From the NCBI RefSeq assembly GCF_041355105.1, contig NZ_JBFUPK010000001.1, forward strand, positions 1,922,001 to 1,986,000: a stretch of 64,000 nucleotides of DNA, written 5' to 3'. The position numbers were made by a program, and so were the translations under genes. The DNA comes from Terriglobus sp. RCC_193 (GTDB lineage Bacteria > Acidobacteriota > Terriglobia > Terriglobales > Acidobacteriaceae). Each line of letters starts with the position of its first letter. The first letter of the stretch is position 1. This document shows positions 37,909 to 46,066 of this stretch, piece after piece. The notes under the pieces were generated by a model. It saw nothing but the letters and a program-made list of their open reading frames with translations, was not told the origin of the DNA and made no database searches.

Positions 37909-38862
37909 GTGGACATCGAGACCCTACCAATCAATCTTCCAGACTCACTTTCGAAAGACTTGGCCGACGAAGTTGGTACAGCGATTCGAGAGCAACTCTC
38001 CGAACTGATCTCCGTGGCGGGATTCGATCTCTCTCTACTTGAAGGAGTTTCTGTACCGACCGACCTCAGACAAGGTTTGCTTGCCTTCAACTCTGGACTT
38101 GGTGACGAGCACAACTCAGGCATGAGAGATACCGTCAACGCGAAGATGGTGACGACGATGAGGAACGGACAACTTGGAGCTCATGTCTTCTTCCCTCTGT
38201 CATCGGCCACTGATCTTTGCAGTGGCGATTCTGGGTCTAGACAGACGGCTCAGTACGTACTCGCACATGAAAATGCCCATTGCCATGATCTTTTGAAACG
38301 ACTGGAAGTCATGCCAGCAGATGTCCGGAAATACCCGATAGCAAATCCGCTTTCGATTTGTCTACAAGTCAGTTGGAATGAGTATGCGGCCTGCCGTCTT
38401 TCGGCATTCAAGATGCCGACAATGGTCGAAACTATGAAAGAGGGATTACGCCAAGCAGTTCAAGGCCTTAGAGGGGTCTCTAAAGTTGCTGCTCAGTCGT
38501 TCGCCCCGACGCAGGAAGGCCGCCAAGCAGCGCTGTCTATAGCCCTGGATAGTAGCGTCGCTTTTCTGCAGGCCTTTTCGTACGCGCTGGGTCACTGCAG
38601 AGGTTTGGGCATATCTCTGAACGAAAGCCTTCCCGAGAACTTCGTGTTGCTTCAGGCAAATCCCAACTGCTCCACAGCGCTTCAAAACATCGCCAATGAA
38701 CTTGATGCCCTCTGGGCAGCGTATGGTGAATGGCCCGGGTTCGAAGCGTTGAACCCGCTGCTGGAGAAGATCTGCAGATTCATCTTTGTCTCCACTGGAG
38801 TTGGGATCAAAAGGCATGCAGATCAGATGAGTGTCGGCTTCGTTCCGACGGTCGGTATCTGA
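37909..38862 (+). CDS. Unknown protein with a zinc-metallopeptidase (HEXXH) motif
   Basis: A 317-residue protein starting at GTG 37909, preceded by a caggag ribosome binding site; the open frame upstream runs through the tRNA and is not coding. VLAHENAHCHD places HEXXH at residues 120-124. SWNEYAACRLSA follows, with E158 suitably placed as third zinc ligand, as in several zincin families. No signal peptide or membrane segment is seen, so it is cytoplasmic. I do not recognise a named family. It is followed 31 bp later by a nuclease-like gene. A hand count of one 60-base line (38281) gives 28 G+C, low beside the conjugation genes (38 of 60 at 43141). Confidence 0.75.
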   Translation: MDIETLPINLPDSLSKDLADEVGTAIREQLSELISVAGFDLSLLEGVSVPTDLRQGLLAFNSGLGDEHNSGMRDTVNAKMVTTMRNGQLGAHVFFPLSSATDLCSGDSGSRQTAQYVLAHENAHCHDLLKRLEVMPADVRKYPIANPLSICLQVSWNEYAACRLSAFKMPTMVETMKEGLRQAVQGLRGVSKVAAQSFAPTQEGRQAALSIALDSSVAFLQAFSYALGHCRGLGISLNESLPENFVLLQANPNCSTALQNIANELDALWAAYGEWPGFEALNPLLEKICRFIFVSTGVGIKRHADQMSVGFVPTVGI

Positions 38863-38893
38863 CAAGGCACCACTACGCTGCGACAATTCAGAG

Positions 38894-39391
38894 ATGCGAG
38901 AACTAGTAATCGATGCACTGAGAAAGTCGATGATGAAAATCGTCGATCCACGCTTTTATGAAACCGAGCGAGGTTACCAAGGAGCCCTAGTCGCGCAGCT
39001 CACGGCCCACCTCGATTGGGCTCAGTTCAGCGGCACTCCAATTGTGGAGCAGGAATATCAAAAGACACTACCTAAGCACGGGATCACGATCCGGCCAGAT
39101 GTCATCATTCACGTTCCCGTAGTCCCTGGTCACCCGGAACATCGAACTCAAGGCAACTTCGTGGCCTTCGAACTCAAGAGAAGAGCTTCCACCGCCGACG
39201 CGGTGGCAGATTACGAGAGTCTGCGTTTGTTGGCTCGCAAACTGGCCTACCCTCTAACGATCTTTATAAATCTCGATTCAGAGGTTGACCACCGCGAGCA
39301 GTGCCCACCAGATATACAAGATCAGACCGTTAGCATAGCGGTTCGTTTAGTCAATGGCGCTCCGATCATGATCAGTCGCGATTTTGTCTGA
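38894..39391 (+). CDS. Small PD-(D/E)XK-type nuclease-like protein
   Basis: A 165-residue protein from the ATG at 38894; an earlier in-frame start overlaps the preceding gene. RPDVIIHVP places D69 after a turn and NFVAFELKRR gives E93-x-K95, the D...ExK pattern of the PD-(D/E)XK nuclease fold. ETERGYQGALVAQL may be the preceding helix with its conserved acidic residue. No DNA-binding domain is added, which suggests dependence on a partner, presumably the HEXXH protein upstream. It is convergent with the integrase gene, 7 bp apart. I do not recognise the exact family. Confidence 0.7.
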   Translation: MRELVIDALRKSMMKIVDPRFYETERGYQGALVAQLTAHLDWAQFSGTPIVEQEYQKTLPKHGITIRPDVIIHVPVVPGHPEHRTQGNFVAFELKRRASTADAVADYESLRLLARKLAYPLTIFINLDSEVDHREQCPPDIQDQTVSIAVRLVNGAPIMISRDFV

Positions 39392-39398
39392 TCGGACA

Positions 39399-40412
39399 TC
39401 ATGGTCCCGTTGATGCAGACGAGATCCGATCGATGACTGACAGCCGATGCTCGGGAGAGAGATGGCTGTAGCGCGCAGACATCGTGATCGTCTTGTGTCC
39501 GGCTAATTCCTGAATTTCTTTGATGGATGCCCCAGCCATTGCTAGCCAAGAGCAGAATGTGTGACGGTTGGAATGCCACACGTAGCCAGAAATCTTTGCG
39601 TCTTCCAGGCATGGCACGAACCAAGATCTCGTATCAAACCTTGGTCCTTGCCTAGGGAAGACCATGTCCGAGGGCTTCGACTGCTTTTTCTGCATTGTCT
39701 TCAAAGCGGCGACCGCATCCGCATTCAGATGAACGGTGCGGGCGGAACCGTTCTTTGTCTTCGTTAGATCAATGGTCCGGCGTTCGAGATGGACCTGACC
39801 CCATGTCAGCGAATACTGCTCCGACAACCTCATACCCGTGTTCACGGAAACTTCGAACTCCGCCACATGTTCAGGAAACCGCTTCTTGATTACTTCATGA
39901 AGCGTCTCGTACTCGTCGCGACTGAGGAATCTGAGGCGACCAGCGCTCTCGCGACGGTGACGGACTTGGCGAGCGGGATTGACCGTTACCTTGCCGTTGT
40001 GAAGCCCCTCCCGATAACAGAGCGAGATGAATGCTTTGTAGCGGTTGGTCGTTGCAGCCGTCTTACAGTGCGACCGCAGCCACCGCTCCAACTCTTGTGG
40101 AGTGATCTCGGCTGCTGGGCGCGAGCCGAGATCCTTGCGAACAATCTTGGCTTTGCTGATGTAGCTGCGGCGGTCCTTGTGATCGGCCACATACTCAAGA
40201 GCATCATCGATCAATTCAGAGAAGTGGAGAACCTTGCTGTCTCGGAGTTCAGGTAGCTTTCTGCCCGCAATCGCGTCGGCCTTGCGACTAACGTACAGCT
40301 TGTTCGCATCGGACTTCCGTCCTACCTTTTCACGATGCCGCTTCCCCTCAACGTAGTAATTGATCCACCAAATCCCACTTCCTACGGGATGTTCGTAAAC
40401 ACCTCTCGGCAT
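39399..40412 (-). CDS. Tyrosine recombinase (integrase)
   Basis: A 337-residue phage-type integrase. I chose the ATG at 40412 (MPRGVYEHP); the frame opens 11 codons earlier. An N-terminal arm-binding and SAM-like core-binding region covers about residues 60-155. The catalytic domain has R195 (NTGMRLSEQ), a Lys near 218-220 (TKTKNG), H280-x-x-R283 (WHSNRHTF), H306 (AGHKT) and nucleophile Y315 (ARYSHL), a complete set. It is transcribed toward the tRNA-Leu gene, from which it is separated by 1.6 kb of cargo. It should integrate the element at the tRNA 3' end. Confidence 0.93.
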   Translation of the reverse strand: MPRGVYEHPVGSGIWWINYYVEGKRHREKVGRKSDANKLYVSRKADAIAGRKLPELRDSKVLHFSELIDDALEYVADHKDRRSYISKAKIVRKDLGSRPAAEITPQELERWLRSHCKTAATTNRYKAFISLCYREGLHNGKVTVNPARQVRHRRESAGRLRFLSRDEYETLHEVIKKRFPEHVAEFEVSVNTGMRLSEQYSLTWGQVHLERRTIDLTKTKNGSARTVHLNADAVAALKTMQKKQSKPSDMVFPRQGPRFDTRSWFVPCLEDAKISGYVWHSNRHTFCSWLAMAGASIKEIQELAGHKTITMSARYSHLSPEHRLSVIDRISSASTGP

Positions 40413-40488
40413 AAGCCCTCCGATGGCTGTTTGTGCGGATAGCACAAATTTGCTAGTCCTATTTTACAGCCAAAGTCGAAGTAGAGCC

Positions 40489-40731
40489 CTAACCAGCTAG
40501 GCGCTGCGGGTGATCCGAGCGGGAAAACTTCTGAAGTTCAATCATCGGTATCAGTACCCGCGCACCGATCCTTCGCGTCAACAGCTGCTTGGTGGAGACA
40601 AGGTAATCGAGAGCGCGGGGACTGATCGAGAGAAGGCCAGCAGCTTCTCGTTTTCCCACAAGAAGCGGATCGACTTTACGGGCTTCTGCACGGGCAGGTG
40701 GCTTTTTTCCAGGCTGAAACTCATCACGCAT
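40489..40731 (-). CDS. Small HTH protein, excisionase-like
   Basis: An 80-residue protein. The ATG at 40731 follows a gagg ribosome binding site; an open frame extends much further upstream without support. Residues about 28-75 (LVGKREAAGLLSISPRALDY) form a MerR-like winged HTH of the excisionase/HTH_17 kind. It is 76 bp upstream of the integrase gene on the same strand, the usual place for a recombination directionality factor. It could instead be a repressor. Confidence 0.7.
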   Translation of the reverse strand: MRDEFQPGKKPPARAEARKVDPLLVGKREAAGLLSISPRALDYLVSTKQLLTRRIGARVLIPMIELQKFSRSDHPQRLAG

Positions 40732-40933
40732 AGGGTTGCACCTCAGACAAATCTTGCGGCAAGGAACTGACCAAGTCCAATTCATTTTGGGAATACCGCC
40801 ATCGCTGGGAGAGATGACTAAAGGTTGACGACTTATGTCCCCTTCGTGGAAAATTGTTAACGCAGTCTTGACAGCTTGTCCGATTTGTCTCTCAGTTTCG
40901 CCTCGCACCCTAGTGAGCATCGAGGAGGGCCCC

Positions 40934-41950
40934 ATGAGTGATTACGATCAGCTTGAGTTTCGCCATCTGAAGTACATCCAGGCAGTCGCGGAAACGCGGT
41001 CGTTCAGCGCGGCAGCTACGGTCGCCAACACGACCCAATCGAACATCAGCACACAAATAGCCCATCTCGAAGGCCTCTTCGACATCGAGATTTTTACTCG
41101 ACATCGCGATGGCGCGACGCCTACTCCCTACGGCGAAGTTCTCGTCGCTTGCGCGCGAGACCTGCTGCAGGTTCGTCAAGATGTCATCGACATGTTGAGG
41201 GCCCTGCGCACGGGCGAGATCACTCCTCTCAAGCTCGGCTACTCATCTCTTGTAGGGAAAGAAACCCTGCACACGCTGATCGAAACTACACACAATCTCT
41301 TCCCGCACTGCGAGATATTCTCAGAGGGCGATGAGATTCAAAACCTTGAGCAGAGAGTCGGTTCCGATGAGCTCGACGGCGCTCTAGTCACGCTTCCGAT
41401 AGAGCACAATTCCGACCTAACGACTTGCATAGTTGCCAGAGAAAAGCTCCTCGTCTGTATGCGTTCGGACGACCCATTGGCGGAGCATGAAGCAATCCCC
41501 ACACATCTCCTGAACAATCGCGTCAGCATCTTTCAGTTCCCAATGGTTCATCGTCCCGCGTACCGCAAGATGCTTGAGTTATTGAGTGCTGTGGGCATCA
41601 CTCCCAAAGACAACAAGCCAACGACAAATGTTGAGCACATTCAATGGATGGTTCAGCAAGGCCAATGTCTAGCTTTCTTCAGAAGCGGAACTCGCCTGTT
41701 GCCAGGTCTAATTCTGAAGCCCGTTCACGGTGCGGATTGGACGATGGACACGGCGCTAGTTCTGAAGCCTTCATCGCAACATCCCGCTCTCGCGTTGCTC
41801 CTTCGCGAACTGCGAAAGAGAGCGCGGGAAATCGGCTCTCTCTGGGCACCCAAGAAACCTGAATCCGCAGACGCTGTTACCAAGCGGAAAGGTCCGAAGT
41901 CGGTGCGCGCTAAAGGCACTGGGGTCCTGCCGCTGTTTGAGGCTAGTTGA
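40934..41950 (+). CDS. LysR-family transcriptional regulator of the element
   Basis: A 338-residue LysR-type regulator. The ATG at 40934 has an excellent gaggagg ribosome binding site. The HTH is at about residues 8-65 (FRHLKYIQAVAETRSFSAAA, TTQSNISTQIAHLE), followed by an effector domain and a basic tail of about 35 residues. It is divergent from the excisionase-like gene and directly upstream of the conjugation operon, so it probably controls one or both in response to an unknown ligand. It is not related to a metabolic operon here, which is unusual for LysR proteins. Confidence 0.88.
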   Translation: MSDYDQLEFRHLKYIQAVAETRSFSAAATVANTTQSNISTQIAHLEGLFDIEIFTRHRDGATPTPYGEVLVACARDLLQVRQDVIDMLRALRTGEITPLKLGYSSLVGKETLHTLIETTHNLFPHCEIFSEGDEIQNLEQRVGSDELDGALVTLPIEHNSDLTTCIVAREKLLVCMRSDDPLAEHEAIPTHLLNNRVSIFQFPMVHRPAYRKMLELLSAVGITPKDNKPTTNVEHIQWMVQQGQCLAFFRSGTRLLPGLILKPVHGADWTMDTALVLKPSSQHPALALLLRELRKRAREIGSLWAPKKPESADAVTKRKGPKSVRAKGTGVLPLFEAS

Positions 41951-41963
41951 GGACCGACAAGGA

Positions 41964-41986
41964 CGCCATCTCTAACAGAGATGGCG
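41964..41986 (+). terminator. Hairpin after the LysR gene
   Basis: CGCCATCTCT-AAC-AGAGATGGCG, a perfect 10-bp stem with a 3-base loop, 14 bases after the LysR stop. No T tract follows, so it may be a factor-dependent terminator or a leader structure for the conjugation operon. Confidence 0.55.
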
Positions 41987-42071
41987 GTATCAAAAAGAAG
42001 AATTGGACGACGAGATAACTCCGGCCTAAGGTCTCGGCATACCCGACTGGTTCCAGTCGAAGGAGGTGCCA

Positions 42072-42407
42072 ATGTCCAGCCGTATTCGTGTCCGCATTCC
42101 TGCCAGAACAGTTGCACAGGTACACCAATGGATTCGCTCCATGGGTGGTTTGTTGCTTCTGGTAATCCTCGTCCCTCTCACAGCACAAGCTCAGTCCGGA
42201 TCGCCCTTCGATACCGGATTCTCCAATATGCAAACCCTCTTCACGGGAACCGTGGCGAAGGTCGCCTCGCTGATTGCAATCGTGATCGGTGGCTACCAAT
42301 TCGCACACGGCGAGCCCGGTGCGAAGAAGGCACTTGCTGGCGTGGCCGCCGGCACGGGGATCGCTGTCATGGCGACCAACGTTCTGTCGTGGCTCTGGGG
42401 CTCCTAA
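42072..42407 (+). CDS. virB2: VirB2/TrbC-type pilin
   Basis: A 111-residue protein with an aaggaggtg ribosome binding site directly before the ATG at 42072. A long signal sequence (GGLLLLVILVPLTAQAQ) precedes two hydrophobic segments (VASLIAIVIGGYQFAHG and AGVAAGTGIAVMATNVL) linked by a short basic loop, the classic VirB2/TrbC pilin layout. First gene of the type IV secretion operon, followed by virB3 and virB4. Confidence 0.85.
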   Translation: MSSRIRVRIPARTVAQVHQWIRSMGGLLLLVILVPLTAQAQSGSPFDTGFSNMQTLFTGTVAKVASLIAIVIGGYQFAHGEPGAKKALAGVAAGTGIAVMATNVLSWLWGS

Positions 42408-42464
42408 GCCAGAACTCTCCCAGCCTGCATTCAACCGTTCACGCCACTACAAATCGAGGGGCTT

Positions 42465-42767
42465 ATGTCAGACCAATCCCGAAACACACGTCGCCGAAAT
42501 CGGGTGTTCAAGAGCCTGCACAAGCCCCTCACTTATCTCGGGGTCGAACGCACCTTGTTTTTCTTCGTCTGCGTCTCCGCAGTCGGCGCGTTCAATCTCT
42601 TCAACTCTCTCCTCGCAGGTCTCGGAGTCTTTATCGGAGGCTTTGCCTTCGGCCATTGGGTTACAAACACCGACCCGGCCTACCTGCGGATCCTCGCGAA
42701 GTCCGAGAAGTTCAAGACCCGCTACGACGCTGCCAAGCAGCGTGTACCGATGGTGGAGGTGCGCTGA
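42465..42767 (+). CDS. virB3: VirB3/TrbD-type inner-membrane protein
   Basis: A 100-residue protein with a hydrophobic double segment (LFFFVCVSAVGAFNLFNSLL then AGLGVFIGGFAFGHW) after a basic N-terminus beginning VFKSLHKPLTYLGVER. Length and pattern fit VirB3. Its stop overlaps the virB4 ATG by one base (TGATG). Confidence 0.85.
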   Translation: MSDQSRNTRRRNRVFKSLHKPLTYLGVERTLFFFVCVSAVGAFNLFNSLLAGLGVFIGGFAFGHWVTNTDPAYLRILAKSEKFKTRYDAAKQRVPMVEVR

Positions 42768-45256
42768 TGTTCAACATAAACAAAGCAATCAAGCCGTGGC
42801 GAGAGACAGCCGAACTAAACGACCACATCAGCCTGTACGGCTTTTGGAACGAAAGCGTGTTCGTCACCAAGGCCGGTGACGTTGGAATGGTGCTGAAGGT
42901 CGAGGGTGTGGACTACGAGAGCCTGGACCAATCCGAACAGGAATATGCCGTCAAACGTCTGGAAGCGGCGATGAAGGCATTTGGGCCCGGCATCCGCATC
43001 TATCAATACCTCTTCAAGACCAACCGCCCGGATATCCCGTTCGCCCATTATGACGATGCTGTTGTGGATGCAGCGATCGACCAGCGTAGGACATTCTTCG
43101 ACGGCAAGCGCGACCAGCTCTTTCAAGTGGAGATTTTCTACGTCGTCCTATTCGAAGGCCAGAGAGCGAAGCGTGGCATTGGGGCCGGACTCGCGATGCT
43201 GTTCCGCGATCCCGCAGCCGGCGTCGCAGAACTGAGAAGTCAGTTCAGCAGCGGAAGCATGAAGACCTTGATGCGTTCGCAGGTTGCATCTTCCGTCGCT
43301 CGTCTCGAACAGCGTGTTCAAGTTTTCGTTCGTCAGCTCCAGGACTTCGTCCAGATCGCTGCCCTCGGACAGCAGGACCAATTCACTTTTTTCCGCCGTT
43401 TGCTCAACTTCGATGACTGGCGCATCGCGGGTGCACCGCAAAGCAGCCAGTTTCTCGACTATCAGGTCGTCAATTCTTCCATCGAAGCGGAACGGGATCA
43501 TCTGCGAGTCGCCGACCACTTCGTACGCCTCCTTACGATGAAAGAAGCCATCACGGAGACGAAGCCGCTGGTGCTCGACGCTCTGCTCAAGATTCCAACC
43601 AGCTTCATCGTCTGCACCGAATGGGCTCCCTTGTCTGCCGACAAGGCTCGCAAAGAAGTGACGAAGAGGCGTCGCCACTTCAATGTCTCCAAAACTGGAT
43701 TCGTGTCTCAAATGGGCAACGACGCGACGCAGACCAATCCCCGTGATGTGTTGGTGGATGAATCGAAGCAGGCTGACATCGAGAATCTAGGAGATTGCCT
43801 TCGCGTGCTGGGCGAGGGACAGTCGCTGGGTGACTTCTCCCTGACCATCCTGCTTTACGGGAAGACACAGCAGGAACTTGATGGGCTTGCGGGCGAGTTC
43901 GCCGGTATCTTCACCACGGCTGACGGCAATCTCTACGCCGAGACCTACAACCAGCTCAATGCTTACTTTGCCATTGTTCCGGGCAACTACGCGCTGAACA
44001 TGCGCCGCATGTACCTGCTCAACAGTAACTATGCTGACCTATCTTTCTTGTTTTCGATTCTGCCGGGAGAGAAGCACAATGCCCATCTCGGGGCCGAATA
44101 CCTGGCTGTCTTGGAAACCGACAACAGCACGCCCTATTTCTTGAACCTTCATAACGGAGAGGTCGCGCACTCCCTCGTCCTTGGCATGACCGGTTCCGGG
44201 AAATCATACTTCGCCAACTTCCTATTGCAGAACGCGCAGAAGTATCAGCCGCAGACCTACATCTTCGACATCGGTGGCAGCTTCCAGTCCTTGACGACGA
44301 TCTTCGGTGGCAGCTATCTGAACGTAGGGCGTGAGTCGAGGGACTTCACGATCAACCCTTTCTCCCTAAAGCCGACGAAAGAGAACCTCCAGTTTCTCTT
44401 CAGCCTGTTTCGTGTATTGATCGAGGGCTCAGAGGGCCGCTATAGGCTGGACTTCAAGGAAGAGCGGAAGCTGTGGGACGCAATCGAACGCACCTACGTT
44501 CTTGAACCCGAACAGCGGACTTTCTCCAACTTCGCCAACATAGTTGGCGAGTTGAAGGAGCGGTTGCACCGCTGGACAGCCAAGGGCCAATACGGGTTTG
44601 TCTTCGACAACGTCGAAGACACTCTCACCTTCAATCAGTTCCAGACCTTCAACTTTGGTGGTTGGGGAGATGCGCCGGAAGTCCTGGAGCCGCTGCTCTT
44701 CTACATCCTCCATCGGGCTTCGAACGAGATCGCGAACCCCGAGAAGCTCGCGACCTTCAAAATCTTCCTGCTTGATGAGGCTTGGCTTTTCGTCAAGAAC
44801 GAAACCATTCGCAATTACATCGTTCAAGCGCAGAAGACGTGGCGGAAACACAACGCCGCTATGGTGCTGGCTACCCAGTCACTCAAGGAACTGGAGGAGT
44901 CCGGGATGCTGCAGATCGTATCGGAGAGCTGCCCCACAAAGATATTCCTCGCCAACCCTGAAATGAATCGTGACCTGTATCGAGAAGCCTTCCACTTGAA
45001 CGATACCGAGCTTGAGTTGATCGCCGGTCTGGTCCCGCCCGGACAGATGCTCGTCCGCAAGGCCCAGAGCTCCAAGAAGGTTCACCTCAATGTCGATTCA
45101 GTCAGCCATTGGACTGCGACCAATAACGCCCGCGACAACCTTGTGAAGCGCGATTACTTCGCTCGCTTCGGCATTGCCGAAGGCTTGCGTCAACTTGCCA
45201 AAGACCATCCGTTCCGGCCGCGTTCGCTGGCCGTCACCTCAACCTCAACCCGGTAG
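42767..45256 (+). CDS. virB4: VirB4/TrbE conjugation ATPase
   Basis: An 829-residue ATPase. The ATG at 42767 follows ggtggagg and overlaps the virB3 stop; the longer open frame from 41981 covers virB2 and virB3 in another frame and is not coding. The N-terminal CagE/TrbE domain covers about residues 1-430. Walker A is GMTGSGKSYF at about residue 472, Walker B is FKIFLLDEAWLF, and DIGGSFQSL is the family block between them. It energises pilus assembly and substrate transfer at the inner membrane. Confidence 0.95.
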   Translation: MFNINKAIKPWRETAELNDHISLYGFWNESVFVTKAGDVGMVLKVEGVDYESLDQSEQEYAVKRLEAAMKAFGPGIRIYQYLFKTNRPDIPFAHYDDAVVDAAIDQRRTFFDGKRDQLFQVEIFYVVLFEGQRAKRGIGAGLAMLFRDPAAGVAELRSQFSSGSMKTLMRSQVASSVARLEQRVQVFVRQLQDFVQIAALGQQDQFTFFRRLLNFDDWRIAGAPQSSQFLDYQVVNSSIEAERDHLRVADHFVRLLTMKEAITETKPLVLDALLKIPTSFIVCTEWAPLSADKARKEVTKRRRHFNVSKTGFVSQMGNDATQTNPRDVLVDESKQADIENLGDCLRVLGEGQSLGDFSLTILLYGKTQQELDGLAGEFAGIFTTADGNLYAETYNQLNAYFAIVPGNYALNMRRMYLLNSNYADLSFLFSILPGEKHNAHLGAEYLAVLETDNSTPYFLNLHNGEVAHSLVLGMTGSGKSYFANFLLQNAQKYQPQTYIFDIGGSFQSLTTIFGGSYLNVGRESRDFTINPFSLKPTKENLQFLFSLFRVLIEGSEGRYRLDFKEERKLWDAIERTYVLEPEQRTFSNFANIVGELKERLHRWTAKGQYGFVFDNVEDTLTFNQFQTFNFGGWGDAPEVLEPLLFYILHRASNEIANPEKLATFKIFLLDEAWLFVKNETIRNYIVQAQKTWRKHNAAMVLATQSLKELEESGMLQIVSESCPTKIFLANPEMNRDLYREAFHLNDTELELIAGLVPPGQMLVRKAQSSKKVHLNVDSVSHWTATNNARDNLVKRDYFARFGIAEGLRQLAKDHPFRPRSLAVTSTSTR

Positions 45257-45270
45257 TCAAGGAGTGTCCT

Positions 45271-46032
45271 ATGAAGCGCGTCCTCATCTCTTTCGTCCTC
45301 GCTCTCACAGCCAGCGTCTCCGTGTTTGCGCAGGAGAACACAGGAGCCCGTAGGGTCTCCTACCACTCCCAGGACATCATTCCTATCCGGGCCAAGATGA
45401 AGTACAGCACCCTGATCGAGGTGCCTTCCAGCGAGAAGATCATCCTCGCAGCTACGGGCGACAAAGAATTCTGGGCTGTAGACGTGGTGAACAACGATTG
45501 CTTCATCCATCCTGCAAAGGCCGGCATCAGCACCGACCTTCATCTGAAGACGGACAAAGGCAACGACTACACCTTCACACTCCAGGACATCTCCGGCTCT
45601 TCTGTTCTTCCAGACTTGAAAGTTCTGGTAGAGCCAGCCGATCACTCTTCGCTCGTCGCTTCGAGTGGCCCGGCAGAGTTCGTCCCGGCTGCGCAGCTTG
45701 AGCAGTCGAAGGCTCAGTACGCCGCTCTGCAGTCGCACGTCACGCAAGCCGTGGATGAGTTCAAGAGCGACTACCAAACCAAGCTGCGGTTCGATTACAA
45801 GTTCAACGCCATGAAAGCGCCGTTTGATATCGAGTCGATCTATCACGACGACAAGTTCACCTACATAACCACGAAGGCCTCCGAGAAGTTTGCTGTCTAC
45901 GACATGAAAGATGGCAAGCCCAATCTGGTCAGTTATGACCTTCGCAACGGGACGTATGTGATTCCCATCGTGATGGACAACGGTTACGTGCAACTCGGCA
46001 AGAAGAAGATGAGCTTCACTCGCAAAAGCTAA
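45271..46032 (+). CDS. virB9: VirB9/TrbG outer-membrane-complex protein
   Basis: A 253-residue exported protein with signal peptide MKRVLISFVLALTASVSVFA and ribosome binding site aagga. It has the two-lobe VirB9 pattern: an N-terminal beta domain with STDLHLKTDKGNDYTF and a C-terminal domain with DDKFTYITTK. It binds VirB10 and VirB7 in the core complex. Order virB4-virB9-virB10 here differs from the classic virB operon. Confidence 0.88.
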   Translation: MKRVLISFVLALTASVSVFAQENTGARRVSYHSQDIIPIRAKMKYSTLIEVPSSEKIILAATGDKEFWAVDVVNNDCFIHPAKAGISTDLHLKTDKGNDYTFTLQDISGSSVLPDLKVLVEPADHSSLVASSGPAEFVPAAQLEQSKAQYAALQSHVTQAVDEFKSDYQTKLRFDYKFNAMKAPFDIESIYHDDKFTYITTKASEKFAVYDMKDGKPNLVSYDLRNGTYVIPIVMDNGYVQLGKKKMSFTRKS

Positions 46033-46066
46033 CCATTCATCAACAACCCGCAGGAAGGAGTGAGCC

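Noticed and set aside
41981-42766. Long N-terminal extension of the virB4 frame
   Set aside because: It overlaps virB2 and virB3 in another frame, and the ATG at 42767 has a good ribosome binding site and gives the usual VirB4 N-terminus.
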